Shown: one piece after another, positions 21,143-31,544 of the stretch
Layout of the letters: every line of letters begins with the position of its first letter
How positions within the stretch are numbered: position 1 is the stretch's first letter
Assembly: GCA_001579985.1 (NCBI GenBank)
Contig: LRSR01012773.1
Location: forward strand, 1-40,662
DNA length: 40,662 bases
Direction of reading: 5' to 3'
Source: Hypsibius dujardini
Lineage: Eukaryota > Tardigrada > Eutardigrada > Parachela > Hypsibiidae
Program-made: the position numbers and the translations under genes
The notes under the pieces: generated by a model
Databases searched by the model: none
What the model saw: the letters and a program-made list of their open reading frames with translations, nothing else
What the model was told of the DNA's origin: nothing

Positions 21143-22160
21143 GCGGGGCTCGTCCACCGACTGAGCGGGGAGGAGGATCGTCTCACTTGCGATGCATTTT
21201 ACAGTTCTCAATTTTTTTGTGGGGTTTGTTTTGCGGATGAAACTAACAGATGTGATAAAATTTTCAGATTTTTTTTACGAAACTTTTGAATGTCTCTCCC
21301 CTGACTTCGTTGTGTGTGTCTGTGTATGGAACTACGTTTGTTATGATAACGAACTCTGCTGGGATGGTGTATAATATGTGAAACCGTGTGGGAAAAGCAT
21401 ACAGCAAGCGACAGGAAAAGTTGAATGGAGAATTCGAGCGATGAGCAAAAGGGGCGGGGCAGGGGCGGGGCAGGGGGTTATTTGAACGCAATCAACTAAT
21501 GAACCGATGACTTTAAATCGTTTTAAAGTGACCACGAAACAAGCGGTGCAGCTTTGCTGGTTGATTTACTGCTTGAGTATATTTAACCCCCTTGCCCCGC
21601 CCCTTTTGTCTATCGCTCGGACCCTCCATTCAACTTTTTCCTGTCGCTTATCGTAGATCGATACATGGAATCCTTTTAGGTGTCAGTATCCGAATATTAA
21701 TTTGGACGGGATGGCGAGTCCGATTTGGGAATGGACTGCAACTGCGGAGGCGGAAAAGGTTTATTATCGTATCAGTACCTACGGTATATCAATTCAGTAG
21801 AGCGGGCTTGCTTGACCTAATTACGCAAGCCCCGAGTGGAATAATATTAATGACTAACTAAAGGCGCCTTCGTATAAACTCGTTATTCGCGTGCAGATAT
21901 TACGGAGGCTCGTGTAAAATATTGTTTATTCGGGTGTGGCATGTGTCGACGTGTTGTGGGTGAAACCTGTGGGACCCTCCGCGGGAGGCTCGATCTAGTA
22001 TTATTAGTCAGCACCGCTAAGAATGATAAGGAACAAACCTCTCTCGCTCTCTGGGTGAGCATCTCCCGCCGGAACGAGGAGAACAGAAGGTCTTTTATCT
22101 CCCACAATGATAAGCATTCTCCTCCGTTCACTTGCACTCTCAACTCGAGCTTCTCTTTTT
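21143..22160. other. Intergenic region between SERAC1 and the helix-protein gene
   Basis: No gene recognised. Contains the inverted-repeat element at 21405-21651. Open frames of up to 98 codons lack motifs. Confidence 0.5.
21405..21651. mobile_element. Inverted-repeat element with ~70-base arms
   Basis: Arms 21405-21483 and 21581-21651 are near-perfect reverse complements: aagcgacaggaaaagttgaa and the GC-rich caaaaggggcggggcagggg block on the left, their complement on the right. The GC-box block is shared with the element at 16516-16872. No coding capacity. Confidence 0.82.
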
Positions 22161-22161
22161 G

Positions 22162-22169
22162 CATATAAG
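22162..22169 (+). promoter_or_regulatory. Candidate TATA box of the helix-protein gene
   Basis: catataag, about 150 bases upstream of the ATG at 22312, in an otherwise GC-balanced region. Transcription would start near 22192. It suits a strongly expressed gene, but spacing is the only support. Confidence 0.45.
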
Positions 22170-22311
22170 CTCCCACCAAGCCTCTCCATCACTTCACATG
22201 TCCCTCTATCAGTCAACGTGAAGTTGTCTCAAATCTTCGTTCACTTTCACAGCGTTTATTCGCCTCCCTAATAATAATTGTCTTCCAGACACGGTCGGAC
22301 TTACCTGTTGC

Positions 22312-22818
22312 ATGCAAGTCGACATGTCCAGCTCCCGGACAATCACCTCTCTCCAGGACCTGCAGGCTGCCAGCCCGCCTGTCCTACACCTCGGTCTCCG
22401 GCCGAGTCGCGAAGCTCCGTCCCGAACAGCGCCCGCCACACAGGGCATCCTCCAACGGATCCAGCAGTTCCTCACCGCCGGAGAGCACCTGGACCTCGAG
22501 CAGAGCGCCGATCCCGCCGTCACGGCGGCGAACCAGAAGAAGGTCGACGCCATCTTTCAGGGCTTCAAGGCGCAGCTGGACGCACAGTGCGACACGGTGA
22601 AGGCGGAGCTGGCCACGCTGACGCCGCAGCAGCAGGAGGACGTGCTGAGCTTTTGGAGCGTCGCCACGGAGTGGTTCTCCACCGTGCTGAGCTGGATGCA
22701 GAAGACCTTCCAGCAGGTGCTGGACAAGATCCGCGACGGCTTCAAGGTCGTCAAGGAGGCGCTCAAGGACTTTTTCCAGCAGGCCGCCGAAGCGTTTAAG
22801 GCTATTTTTGGCAACTGA
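22312..22818 (+). CDS. Unrecognised amphipathic-helix protein, single exon
   Basis: 168 residues in one exon; a second in-frame ATG at 22324 would remove four. I recognise no family. Residues 1-45 are Ser/Pro/Arg-rich and probably disordered, with no signal peptide. After residue 45 the sequence is almost wholly predicted helix: ATQGILQRIQQFL, then VDAIFQGFKAQL...VKAELATLT, then a long stretch from PQQQEDVLSFW to the end with hydrophobic or aromatic residues every 3-4 positions (EWFSTVLSWM, FQQVLDKI, FKVVKEALKDFFQQA, AFKAIFGN). This is apolipoprotein- or perilipin-like amphipathicity. There is one Cys. Codons are strikingly G/C-ended (GCC, CTG, AAG, CAG, GAC), unlike the neighbours, as in highly expressed genes. 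A TATA-like box lies upstream. A lipid- or membrane-surface role is inference. Confidence 0.7.
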   Translation: MQVDMSSSRTITSLQDLQAASPPVLHLGLRPSREAPSRTAPATQGILQRIQQFLTAGEHLDLEQSADPAVTAANQKKVDAIFQGFKAQLDAQCDTVKAELATLTPQQQEDVLSFWSVATEWFSTVLSWMQKTFQQVLDKIRDGFKVVKEALKDFFQQAAEAFKAIFGN

Positions 22819-23112
22819 ATATCTTAGAACGAGGCGCATTTATAAAGGTACGGTTGAGTCTGAGAACTTCCAAAATCGGGCGCGGAACGTCATAAAGCAC
22901 TTTTCACAAAGAAATCAGATTTTGTGAAGCTTTCCGCCTAAGAGCTCTCAGTGATAGTCTCAATTAGTGATGGCTTTTTTGGTTTCGGAAAAAAGTGTTC
23001 AACTAAAAGTCTTGATCACTAAGGATTTAACTGAGGAAAACTAAAATCCGTTAGCTCGTGTGACTAAACATAAGGTAAACTAAACATATTGGTCAGTGAA
23101 AGAAATTAAACT

Positions 23113-23357
23113 AAAATTCCTTAGTCCCTTAGTCCCTTAGTCCCTTAGTCCCTTAGTCCTCTTAGTCTCTTAGTCCCTTAGTCCCTTAGTCCCTTAGTCC
23201 TCTTTCCCTTAGTCCCTTAGTCCCTTAGTCCTCTTAGTCCCTTAGTCCCTTAGTCCCTTAGTCCTCTTTCCCTTAGTCCCTTAGTCCCTTAGTCCCTTAG
23301 TCCCTTAGTCCCTTAGTCCCTTAGTCTCTTAGTCCCTTAGTCCCTTAGTCCCTTAGT
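23113..23357. repeat. 8-base minisatellite (ccttagtc)n
   Basis: About 30 copies of ccttagtc with periodic variants (cctcttagt, cctctttccctt) arranged in a higher-order pattern. Confidence 0.95.
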
Positions 23358-23613
23358 TGAGTAAAAAAGCTAATTGGTCGGCTTATTTGAATTTTTGCCA
23401 TCCCATCCCTAAACGGTTAGCGTAAATCAGTAGTTTTTTTCGGGCACTTTACTCAGGTTAATGTTTTCGCTACTCCTTTGCAGAACGTCCCTCCCTGGCG
23501 GCTCACTTCTCTTCTGCTTTGTTATGGTACATGTATTTTCTGTTTTCTCTGCCCAATTATTTGTTCATCGAACAGTTGTTGTCCGAAACTCACATTTCCA
23601 TTTATCGTGTCCT

Positions 23614-23760
23614 ACGTACAATTGTACGTACAGTAGAAGTCCTCATATTTTGCGTACCTCACAGGCGCGTTTGCACACGTTTGCCCCATAACGAAAGTGT
23701 TGCGAGACAAGGCAAGGAATAGAAACACGCCTGTGACGTACGCAAAATATGAGGACTTCT
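23614..23760. repeat. Hairpin element with 39-base arms
   Basis: Arms 23635-23673 (agaagtcctcatattttgcg onwards) and 23722-23760 are near-perfect reverse complements. A palindrome, acgtacaattgtacgt, lies just outside the left arm at 23614-23629. Confidence 0.85.
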
Positions 23761-24154
23761 CCTGTATGAGTACTCATACTCGTACTACGCCTCTCGTTTC
23801 TACGTTGCTTTTTATACCACAGACGCTTTTCTACTTATTCCTCTGCCGCCGTTACTTCAACTTCCATCAAATGAGCTTTTTCAGCTTTTTCTTGCTTCCA
23901 GATTTCAGCAAACTCCCATGTGAAATCTTAATATCCAAAAACGGATATATCTCCAGAAATCTTAAGCTTCTTCGTCATACTACAGACACACAGTACAGAC
24001 TGACCTACGATCCGGCGAAAATGAGCAGAACCTGATCGAGACCTTCACAGGTTCACTAAGCAACCGGTTATCGGGAGAGTAAAAGGGCAGAAGGCAGGCA
24101 GCAATCAATACTTCCTTGTTAAAAACAGTAATGGGAGAAAAGGAAGAATAAATC

Positions 24155-24836
24155 TTAAGAGATAACACAGCTGTCCGAGTCGCTTGGCTCCGCAGACGCG
24201 TCGAGGTTGGCGCTCCCGACACCGGTGTAGTCCACATCCTACAATCATGCTCATCATGAATATACTGTACTAAACACTAGAGTGGGCATCCCATAAGGTA
24301 CCTGATGCAGTAGAAGGTCGACCACAGCGCCGGCGACGTAGGTCCCGGTGACTGACACCGGCTGGTCGTAAAACAGCTCAATTTCATATGTCCTGCTCGG
24401 CTTGGTCTCCTTCCGCTTGTAATCCTTCAGGAACCGCTCGAACGCCGAGTGCACAAAGCCATCCGTGTCCAAGACATCGGCGAAATACAATTCCGGGTTG
24501 CGTTCCAGGACGGTGTTGACCACCATAATCAGCTCCACCACGATCTGCCGATACTCTGGATGGGTGATCCGATCAAGCAGGGCATCCACACGGAGCGCGA
24601 AATTCAGCTCATAAAGTGTCATTTCGGTGATAGTCGGGTCTTGCGGTATCAGTTGGTCGGCCACTTTGATGCCTTTCGGGCAACGGTGGAGGATGTTCCA
24701 GAAGCTATCGTAGAACTTGCGAGGCACTCGGTTGAGGCTGCCGTCCACTTGACGGCGCTGCAGTGGAGAAAGTTTCGGATGGCCTGAACAAAAACAAGTA
24801 ATTCATTAAAAAAGGAGCCCCGTTCTGTTTGTCAGT

Positions 24837-24890
<54 letters not shown>

Positions 24891-27800
24891 ACGAGTCAGA
24901 CAAATCAATGAATAGACATGGTAGGCAGACAGACAGACTGGAAAGATTGCTCCAGTTACCTAAGCTGGGGCCAATATCCGATCTCGTCAAAGGCGGCAAC
25001 GTCAGCACCTCCAACAGCAGATCCTGCACATCCGAAGGCGACAAACTGTAAATATAATCATCCTTACTCTCCGTCGGGTCCATGGCCGTATGCTTGATGT
25101 AGAAACTGAGCGCCCGCACAATCCATCCCATCCGGATCTTCAGCATGCCATCGAAGATATGCGGCTGCGTTTCCATGAAGGTCCCAATACTGATCAGCAG
25201 CTCCTGCTGCAACACGGCCGCACTCGGGTGGTAGTGGTAACACGTGGAGTACACCAAGTTCTTCACCTGCGACGGCGTGACCGGTTTGTCGATGATCGCC
25301 TCTTCATGCCCGAACACGCCCAGCCGAACTTCTTTCCCGCGGACCAGCATCCCGGTGATGGAGGGCGCCAAGCTGGCCACCACCTTCTGCAGCATCCCCG
25401 AGCAGTAGCGGACAATCTCCCACTTTTTCAGGTTAGCACACTGCCGAATCAGCGTTTCCATGCGCATTTTGACGGTGGTGTTGTTGACCGAGTCCACGAC
25501 GAAATTCTCCCCGTGCCTGTAAACAAAAACAAAAAACACTTAAGACGGAAATTAATCAGCCCAGATATAATTCTTTCCCGCTACTATTCGTACTTGCGAA
25601 GTAGGATGGAAAGGAGCTGTCCCTGCCCTCGCAAGGAGTCGGTGTGGTTCAGCGCGTCAATCACCTCATGCACATTCCGGTCGTTGTACTCGTTGAAGTT
25701 CTGCTCCGACAACGAGCTCCGCGTACTCGGCCGGGTGATGTCCATCAGACTGCGGAAGTTGGTGGTGGAGTCGGTAATCTCCTCGAAAGAGCCGCGCTTC
25801 ACGGTGGTCAGGTCGACGACAAAGTCCAGGTGCTCCACACAGGAGGAGGCCAGAAAGTTCTGCAGCAGCCCGGTGCGGACACGGATGCCGTTGACTTCCC
25901 CGGCACGGAAGCTGGCCAGGAGTTTCAGCATGTCTCCGGCCTGCGGGCCGCGGACCATCTCCTCGCGAATCAGGCAGACCATGGTCGGGCGGCCGTGCAG
26001 CTTCCAGCGGCTGGCAACGAAGGCGGTCCCGTTGCGGATGTAGTCCATCAGCATGGACTGGTCGTAGGAGAGGTAAAAGTCGGTGATCTCGAAGAAGAGC
26101 GGGTAGCAGACAGCCGTTTCCCCACCGACACGGTAGATTTTTGACTGAAATCACAGAGCAAAACCCTTCTTTCAACACCAGATTGTCGGCTGAAGCTCAG
26201 CCTCAGCACTTCCTACTGAAACTTGTGCATTCTTAAAACTGCATTTCTTATACGTCCCTTTGTGTGTCCATTACATTACAATTATCAAAATCAACGCGAG
26301 ATATTTTCAATCTCGATACGCTTGGTGGCCAAATGTATCCCATAGAGGAGAGACATTTGGTCGCAACCTATAAATATGCCACTCGGCGTGACTACGGCTG
26401 CGTCATTACTGACCGGCGAACCCTCACGATTGCGTACGACGATTTAGGGCAGATTCGCGGCGGCTTTCTCAGCCAGAGGAACAAAAGCAATAAAAAATTA
26501 ATGAGTAAAGGGAGCATCCTCGTAATGTTTAAGCGTGTCTCAAGTATTTAACGACAAATCGATGGATACGTTTGTGCTGGTACCTACGGATAAAACGCCA
26601 CTTCACGAGTCACTATTTTGGAGCCAACACAACGGTGCTCAAGACACAGAAGTAGATTTATCCTTAAAGTATTTCCAACACGCTGAAAAAACTAAATGAG
26701 TCCATTTAAAATCTCACGTCACCTGTCCGTACCAACAGACCCAGAAAAGATACCGCGTTTTTTACAGATGCCTTATCGGTCTTTTCCAAACTGATTGGTA
26801 CATTTCTCCGGTAACAATGTTACTTGTTTTGAAAACGATGTTTTACCGGATGTTGAGATAGCTGACACTAATGGTATTCTATCTGCTACAGTGCCCTCTG
26901 TCGGTCTGACCGCTATGCTCAGGAAGAGTGGGCCGACAAATACACTTATGCTCAGAGCATTCCCGTGGTTCACACCATATCTGCGCTGCTTGTAGCGGTA
27001 CTCGCAGTCCCAGACGCCAAACAGGCCCAGTTTTCGTCATACCATTTTCACTGGGAGAAGGGTTCCTAGAACCACAGTGGCAGAACCCCCTGTAAAGGCT
27101 TACCGTAGATCCCTGCACAACTGACCACCGGCACCAAACCGAACCGAACCGAACTGATTGCCCAATGTCAAGGCAACCTCTAATTACATCCTAGGCTATC
27201 ATTTCGTATACCAATTCGACAATCAGCTCATTAATTCCATCTAGGACGATATTCGTACACGACCTTGTTTTATGAGTTAAAACAAATGTCTATTGCCTGT
27301 CAATAAACCCATTGAACGAGACCATTGAGGATGCAAGGCTTACCGTACTCAGCGGTCCAAAAGGACGTTTCGGTCGTCCACTTAGCCCCAATTGGTCTTC
27401 CTGTCCAAGCCTAGAGTACACTTCCGTCAGGTTATTCGGCGACCAGATGTGAATAGGCTCAATTTGATGGGGCGTCTGCGTCTGCACCCCGTAAGTAGCC
27501 AACAGCGCCTGTAGACGAGCTGACTCGGAAATCAAGGCCACTTGCACCGCCAAGTCTGACGGGATTGAGCTGGAGAAGGAGCTGTAACGTGATTTGCGAG
27601 ACGGTCGTTGCGTGGCCGGCTGATAACGCCTCAACGGGTCCAACTCGCTCGGGCTGATGAGCCCCTCCACGAGAAGCTGGGAAATGATAAATAACGCCTG
27701 GCCCCAGATAAAAATGTCGCCTTCCCCGTCCGGGTCTTCGTTACTGGAGAGCCGGTCTTGACTGCCGGGATTGAGCCGTTCCGCTTCGATCATTTCCTCC

Positions 27801-28893
27801 GGGACGTAGTAGTACCGTGGAATTACGACATCACCCTCGAAGCTTTCCTTTAAGAGTGGTTCCAGGAGCTTCTGAAAGTTTTGGACCTGCTCTGTATCAC
27901 CGTGAAAGACCTGGAAACCAAGGAAGAAAATGGACAATCACATCATCTGCTTTGATATAAAAATAACAGATAATTTGAGTTACTCTGACAGACAAACAGA
28001 CAGACAAACAGACAGAAAGACAGGCAAAGATTCAGACAGACACAAACAGACCGTCAGACAGACAGACAGACAGACGATAGATAAACAGAAATACAGACAG
28101 ACAGGCAAAGAGTCAGACAGACACAAACAGACCGACAGACAGAAAAACAGAAAGACAGGCAAACAGTCAGACAGCCAGGTTGACAGTTGCAGAGGGGGCA
28201 CAAAGAAAGGCAGATAGCAAAACATAGAGCGAATTATTAAAATATGGTAATACTGGACTAACCCCATCGATGATCAGATAGACAAAGAAAACGGGCCATT
28301 CACATTCGATAGAATCGAAGAGCTTCACTTCCGATGGCTGATAGAATCGTCGGGCCTTTCCTTCGATGGCAGTACCGTAGCCGTCGCGGAGAAATCTTTT
28401 GAATCCGTATTTTCCTGTTATCACCGTCGGAGAAGTCCATATTAAATAAATCATTAATTATTTCACGTCAGGGCTCAAACTGACCCAATAACTTTCGCTG
28501 CATTTTGTCCATGGTGGCTCTGAATACAATCGGCTTGTGGACGGCAAAGCAAGGGTAACTGAGCGTTGGGATGAGAGAGGCATCTGTGTTCTGAAGGAAG
28601 AGAACAAATTGAATAGATAAAAAAATCACATCCTAGCACTATTAGCTTTGCAATTTTCAGGTACGTACTTTTGTACTGGACTCTCGCGGCAGCATGGTCT
28701 CAAGAGTAGTTCGATTGCGGTTATGAGCATCCACGTCGGCGTATATCACCGACCACGAAGCGCCATGTTCACCGAACAGGTTGAAACCATTTATACTCTC
28801 CAAGGCGACCTTCGCCATTCCAATTGAGCTGAAAAGAATAAATTATGCCTAATCTGGAAAAGAAGAAGTTGTCTGTCTGTCTGTCTGTCTGTC

Positions 28894-28925
<32 letters not shown>

Positions 28926-29714
28926 GCCTGCCTGCCTGCCTGCCTGCTTGTTTGTCTGTCTCTTTGCCTGTCAGTTTGTCTGTATGCCCGTATGTGCTAA
29001 TTCGTCTGTCTGTCAGCCAGCCTGTCTGCTTGTGTTTGTTTGTCTGACAATATCTATCTGCCTAACAGTCAATTTGGCTTGAATACCTCGCATGCAATTC
29101 TGGGCTGCCAGTGTTGTATTTGTCGCCGCGCTCCCACATTCCGAAATCCTGCATTGAAAAGTTCAATCAAAACCTCATTTCATTAGCGCGATTAAAAACG
29201 ATAGCAAAACGTACCGGAATACGATAAGCTCGTTCCAAATAGAATACCAAATTCTGCACCATGTGGACTTCCTCCATCGTGAATATGATCTTCAAACCGG
29301 ATTCTGTCATCTGCGTCAGGTACAGTAAGTAGAGCGCCACCACGTCGATCTGCAGGTGAGGATAGGGGTACGCCGTGCAAGGTATTGGGTCTCCATGCTG
29401 CACCTCGAACCGAGAATGCAGGGCAAATGCCGGGATTTGGTCGTTCTTGAATCGTTCCAACTGGTCAGCTTGCGACATCCAACAGAACAGGATGCCCCGC
29501 ATACACTTGACGGCTGCAAAGTGAAGCAAAATTATTGAGACATGGAAACAGATGGATGGACAAACATGCGGCCACACAGGCCGGCCAACGATGCAGACAG
29601 ATAGACAGATAGACAAACAGACTGACAGGCAGCCAGGCAGATTATCAGATAAACAAATAGACAGACATACAGATAGACAAATAGACAGACAGAGACAGAC
29701 AGACAAACAAACAT

Positions 29715-29765
<51 letters not shown>

Positions 29766-30325
29766 AACCAACATAGTCGCACATACCACATTGGCCTAAC
29801 TCGTTACCCCGCCCAGCATCATCCTGCAGCAAAAGATCAAAATCACTTCAAAAGTCCAAACAACTAAAGAACAAACCAGGGCGCATCATACTAACATCAA
29901 TGCGTTTGTAAGCACGAGATAACGCCCACACCGCCGAATTGGCATAGATCATATCTCTGACATGTCCATCCTTTGCGGTCGCGTTGTCCGTAACATACAA
30001 CCCGAGAGATTCGTGCTGGAAGCGCAGAATTTGATTCTTCACTGTAACGAAAAGAAGGGAAATTCGCATGAACATCAGCGTCCGTCACACGAGATATAAC
30101 GAGATAAAAGACGCAGCAAAACAAATCCCCGTTCCTTGTGTCAGGCACGTAACGAGACAGACAAGCAGACAAACAGAAAGGCAGACAAACAGAAAGCCAG
30201 ACATACAGACCGTCAGACAGACATACAGACCGTCAAACGGACAGGCAAACAGGCATACAGGTAGACAGACAGACAGGCAGACAAACAGACAGACAGACAG
30301 ACCGTCAAACAGACAGGCAGACAGG

Positions 30326-30382
<57 letters not shown>

Positions 30383-30735
30383 CGTCAAACAGACAGGCAG
30401 ACAGGCAGACAGGCAGACAGACAGACAGACAGACAGACAGACACTTAGACAGACAGAGATGACATTACGCACTTACCCATCAGATAATAGAACTCGAGCC
30501 GCGATAAGGTCTTTCCGTATTCCGCCTGACCGCCGGAAGCGCCTTCAATGCCGGAAATGGAGCCATCCGCAGCAGAGACATACGGAGTCGTCGATTCCTG
30601 CCGCTGGACGTCCGATCGCACTCGACTCACTTGATCCGACAGCTCTTGACGGGTCAACTCACTCGTCAACATAAACGACCCCGACAACTTCCGTTCACCG
30701 AACCCAGCACGGGGAAAAGGAAAGAGTGCCGCCAT
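24155..30735 (-). CDS. PHKB: Phosphorylase b kinase regulatory subunit beta
   Basis: Thirteen exons join in phase: 30735-30477, 30041-29896, 29823-29787, 29513-29215, 29148-29087, 28828-28669, 28590-28485, 28414-28263, 27910-27344, 26144-25594, 25516-24960, 24783-24302, 24238-24155, giving 1153 residues (human 1093). The N-terminal half is the glucoamylase-like GH15 domain ([67 protein letters not shown]). The C-terminal half has [39 protein letters not shown] and [12 protein letters not shown]. Several blocks favour beta over alpha ([34 protein letters not shown]). Known role: regulatory subunit of the (alpha-beta-gamma-delta)4 kinase that activates glycogen phosphorylase. The protein ends SDSCVIS, a CaaX-type tail like the mammalian CLIS end. 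Five introns carry CTGT/CAGA arrays. Confidence 0.95.
24837..24950. repeat. (CAGA)n in PHKB intron 11
   Basis: CAGA array between the donor at 24959 and the acceptor at 24784. Confidence 0.9.
26145..27343 (-). other. PHKB intron 9 (1.2 kb)
   Basis: Longest PHKB intron, with no tetranucleotide array. A plus-strand open frame at 26264-26551 (95 codons) has no motif I recognise. A second copy of the exon-9 donor (tacggtaagcctt) occurs at 27097-27109 and follows an ag acceptor on the minus strand. No further gene supported. Confidence 0.6.
27988..28170. repeat. (CAGA)n in PHKB intron 8
   Basis: Interrupted CAGA array with a ~60-base higher-order duplication (aggcaaagattcagacagac / aggcaaagagtcagacagac). 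Confidence 0.9.
28871..29050. repeat. (CTGT)n in PHKB intron 5
   Basis: CTGT array passing into CTGC (CCTG) units. Here it reads CAGA in the sense of the gene, opposite to the other PHKB introns. Confidence 0.9.
29596..29768. repeat. (CAGA)n in PHKB intron 3
   Basis: Interrupted CAGA array between the 37-base exon 3 and exon 4. Confidence 0.9.
30155..30455. repeat. (CAGA)n in PHKB intron 1
   Basis: 300-base CAGA array with repeated blocks around gaccgtcaaacagacaggca (three to four copies). Confidence 0.9.
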
Positions 30736-31172
30736 AATCTAAGTTTCCGAGTGATTGATTGGTTGATTTGCTACAGAATACTCATCGGGTTTTGAACTCC
30801 TTTGATCAATAAAATTTAGGAAAAACCAGGCGAGATTCCATGTGATTATTTCACTGGCTTGACAAAAGTCACAAGCGTTGACGACTGAATTCGGTTGATC
30901 AATCTATTGGGCAAGAAATTCCCCAGCACAGAATCTGTTGATTGATTGGTAGAAAAGTTGCAACCCTGGTTGATTGATCCGATTAATTCATTCGCTGATT
31001 CTTCCCACATAGATCGAACCGTCTCAACCACGGATTAAATAAATGGTGGCTAAATTAAAAATATGCACGAGCTGATTGATGATAAAGATGAGATAAGATT
31101 GATTGAGACGTTGAAATAAAACACTGCAACATAAAACAAGGGTTGATTGGTTGATTGGTTGATTCACCGCAA
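30736..31172. other. Spacer between NAA38 and PHKB
   Basis: 437 bases between two genes on the same strand. AT-rich with many ttgattgatt/ggttgattgg runs (31138-31164). Must contain the PHKB promoter. No TATA box that I can support. Confidence 0.5.
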
Positions 31173-31544
31173 CTATTTCGCTCCCTCCACCGCGTCTTCC
31201 GCCTTTTCGTCCACAAAGACGGCCTTAGTGTTTTTCTTGTTCACCATCACCAGTCCGATAAATCGCGGTTCGACCTTTCCGCCTGCAAAATCCGCTTCGT
31301 TTTCGTATTCGCGCGCGCCGCCCAGCACAATATTGCAGTCACGGTCCGTGCAGAAAAACGAACCGATGATGACGCGATCGTCCACGAGGACCACTTTCAA
31401 CTCCCGGTGGAACAGCTTCCGGATGGCGTCGCGGCCGGGCGAACTCTTCCCCGCTGCGGAGCTCGGATTGGTGGAAGTGGTCACGCCAACGGGGTGGAGA
31501 ATTTCATCCGCGGACGCGTAAAACTGGTCCTCTTGCTGGTCCAT
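31173..31544 (-). CDS. NAA38: NAA38 / LSMD1, NatC auxiliary subunit (Lsm-fold)
   Basis: Single exon, 123 residues (human about 125). The start is the ATG at 31544. The Sm/Lsm fold is clear: IRKLFHRELKVVLVDDRVII (Sm1, with the D-x-R turn), GSFFCTDRDCNIVLGGAREY (the CTD...NIVL strand typical of LSMD1), and RFIGLVMVNKKNTKAVFVDE (Sm2). Known role: small subunit of the NatC N-terminal acetyltransferase with NAA30 and NAA35, acting co-translationally on Met-Leu/Ile/Phe/Trp N-termini. The N-terminal 40 residues are acidic/Ser-rich linker. It is divergent from NAA15, about 1.1 kb away. Confidence 0.93.
   Translation of the reverse strand: MDQQEDQFYASADEILHPVGVTTSTNPSSAAGKSSPGRDAIRKLFHRELKVVLVDDRVIIGSFFCTDRDCNIVLGGAREYENEADFAGGKVEPRFIGLVMVNKKNTKAVFVDEKAEDAVEGAK

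Larger units (their letters stand above)
22819..24154. other. Intergenic region, minisatellite and hairpin
   Basis: No gene recognised between the helix-protein gene and the 3' end of PHKB. Holds the 8-base minisatellite (23113-23357) and the hairpin (23635-23760). Confidence 0.55.

Noticed and set aside
25090-26043. 317-codon plus-strand frame
   Set aside because: Runs opposite PHKB exons 10-11 and the intervening intron; the composition is that of an antisense shadow.
26264-26551. 95-codon plus-strand frame inside PHKB intron 9
   Set aside because: No motif, no good start context and no partner exons; kept only as an unexplained frame.
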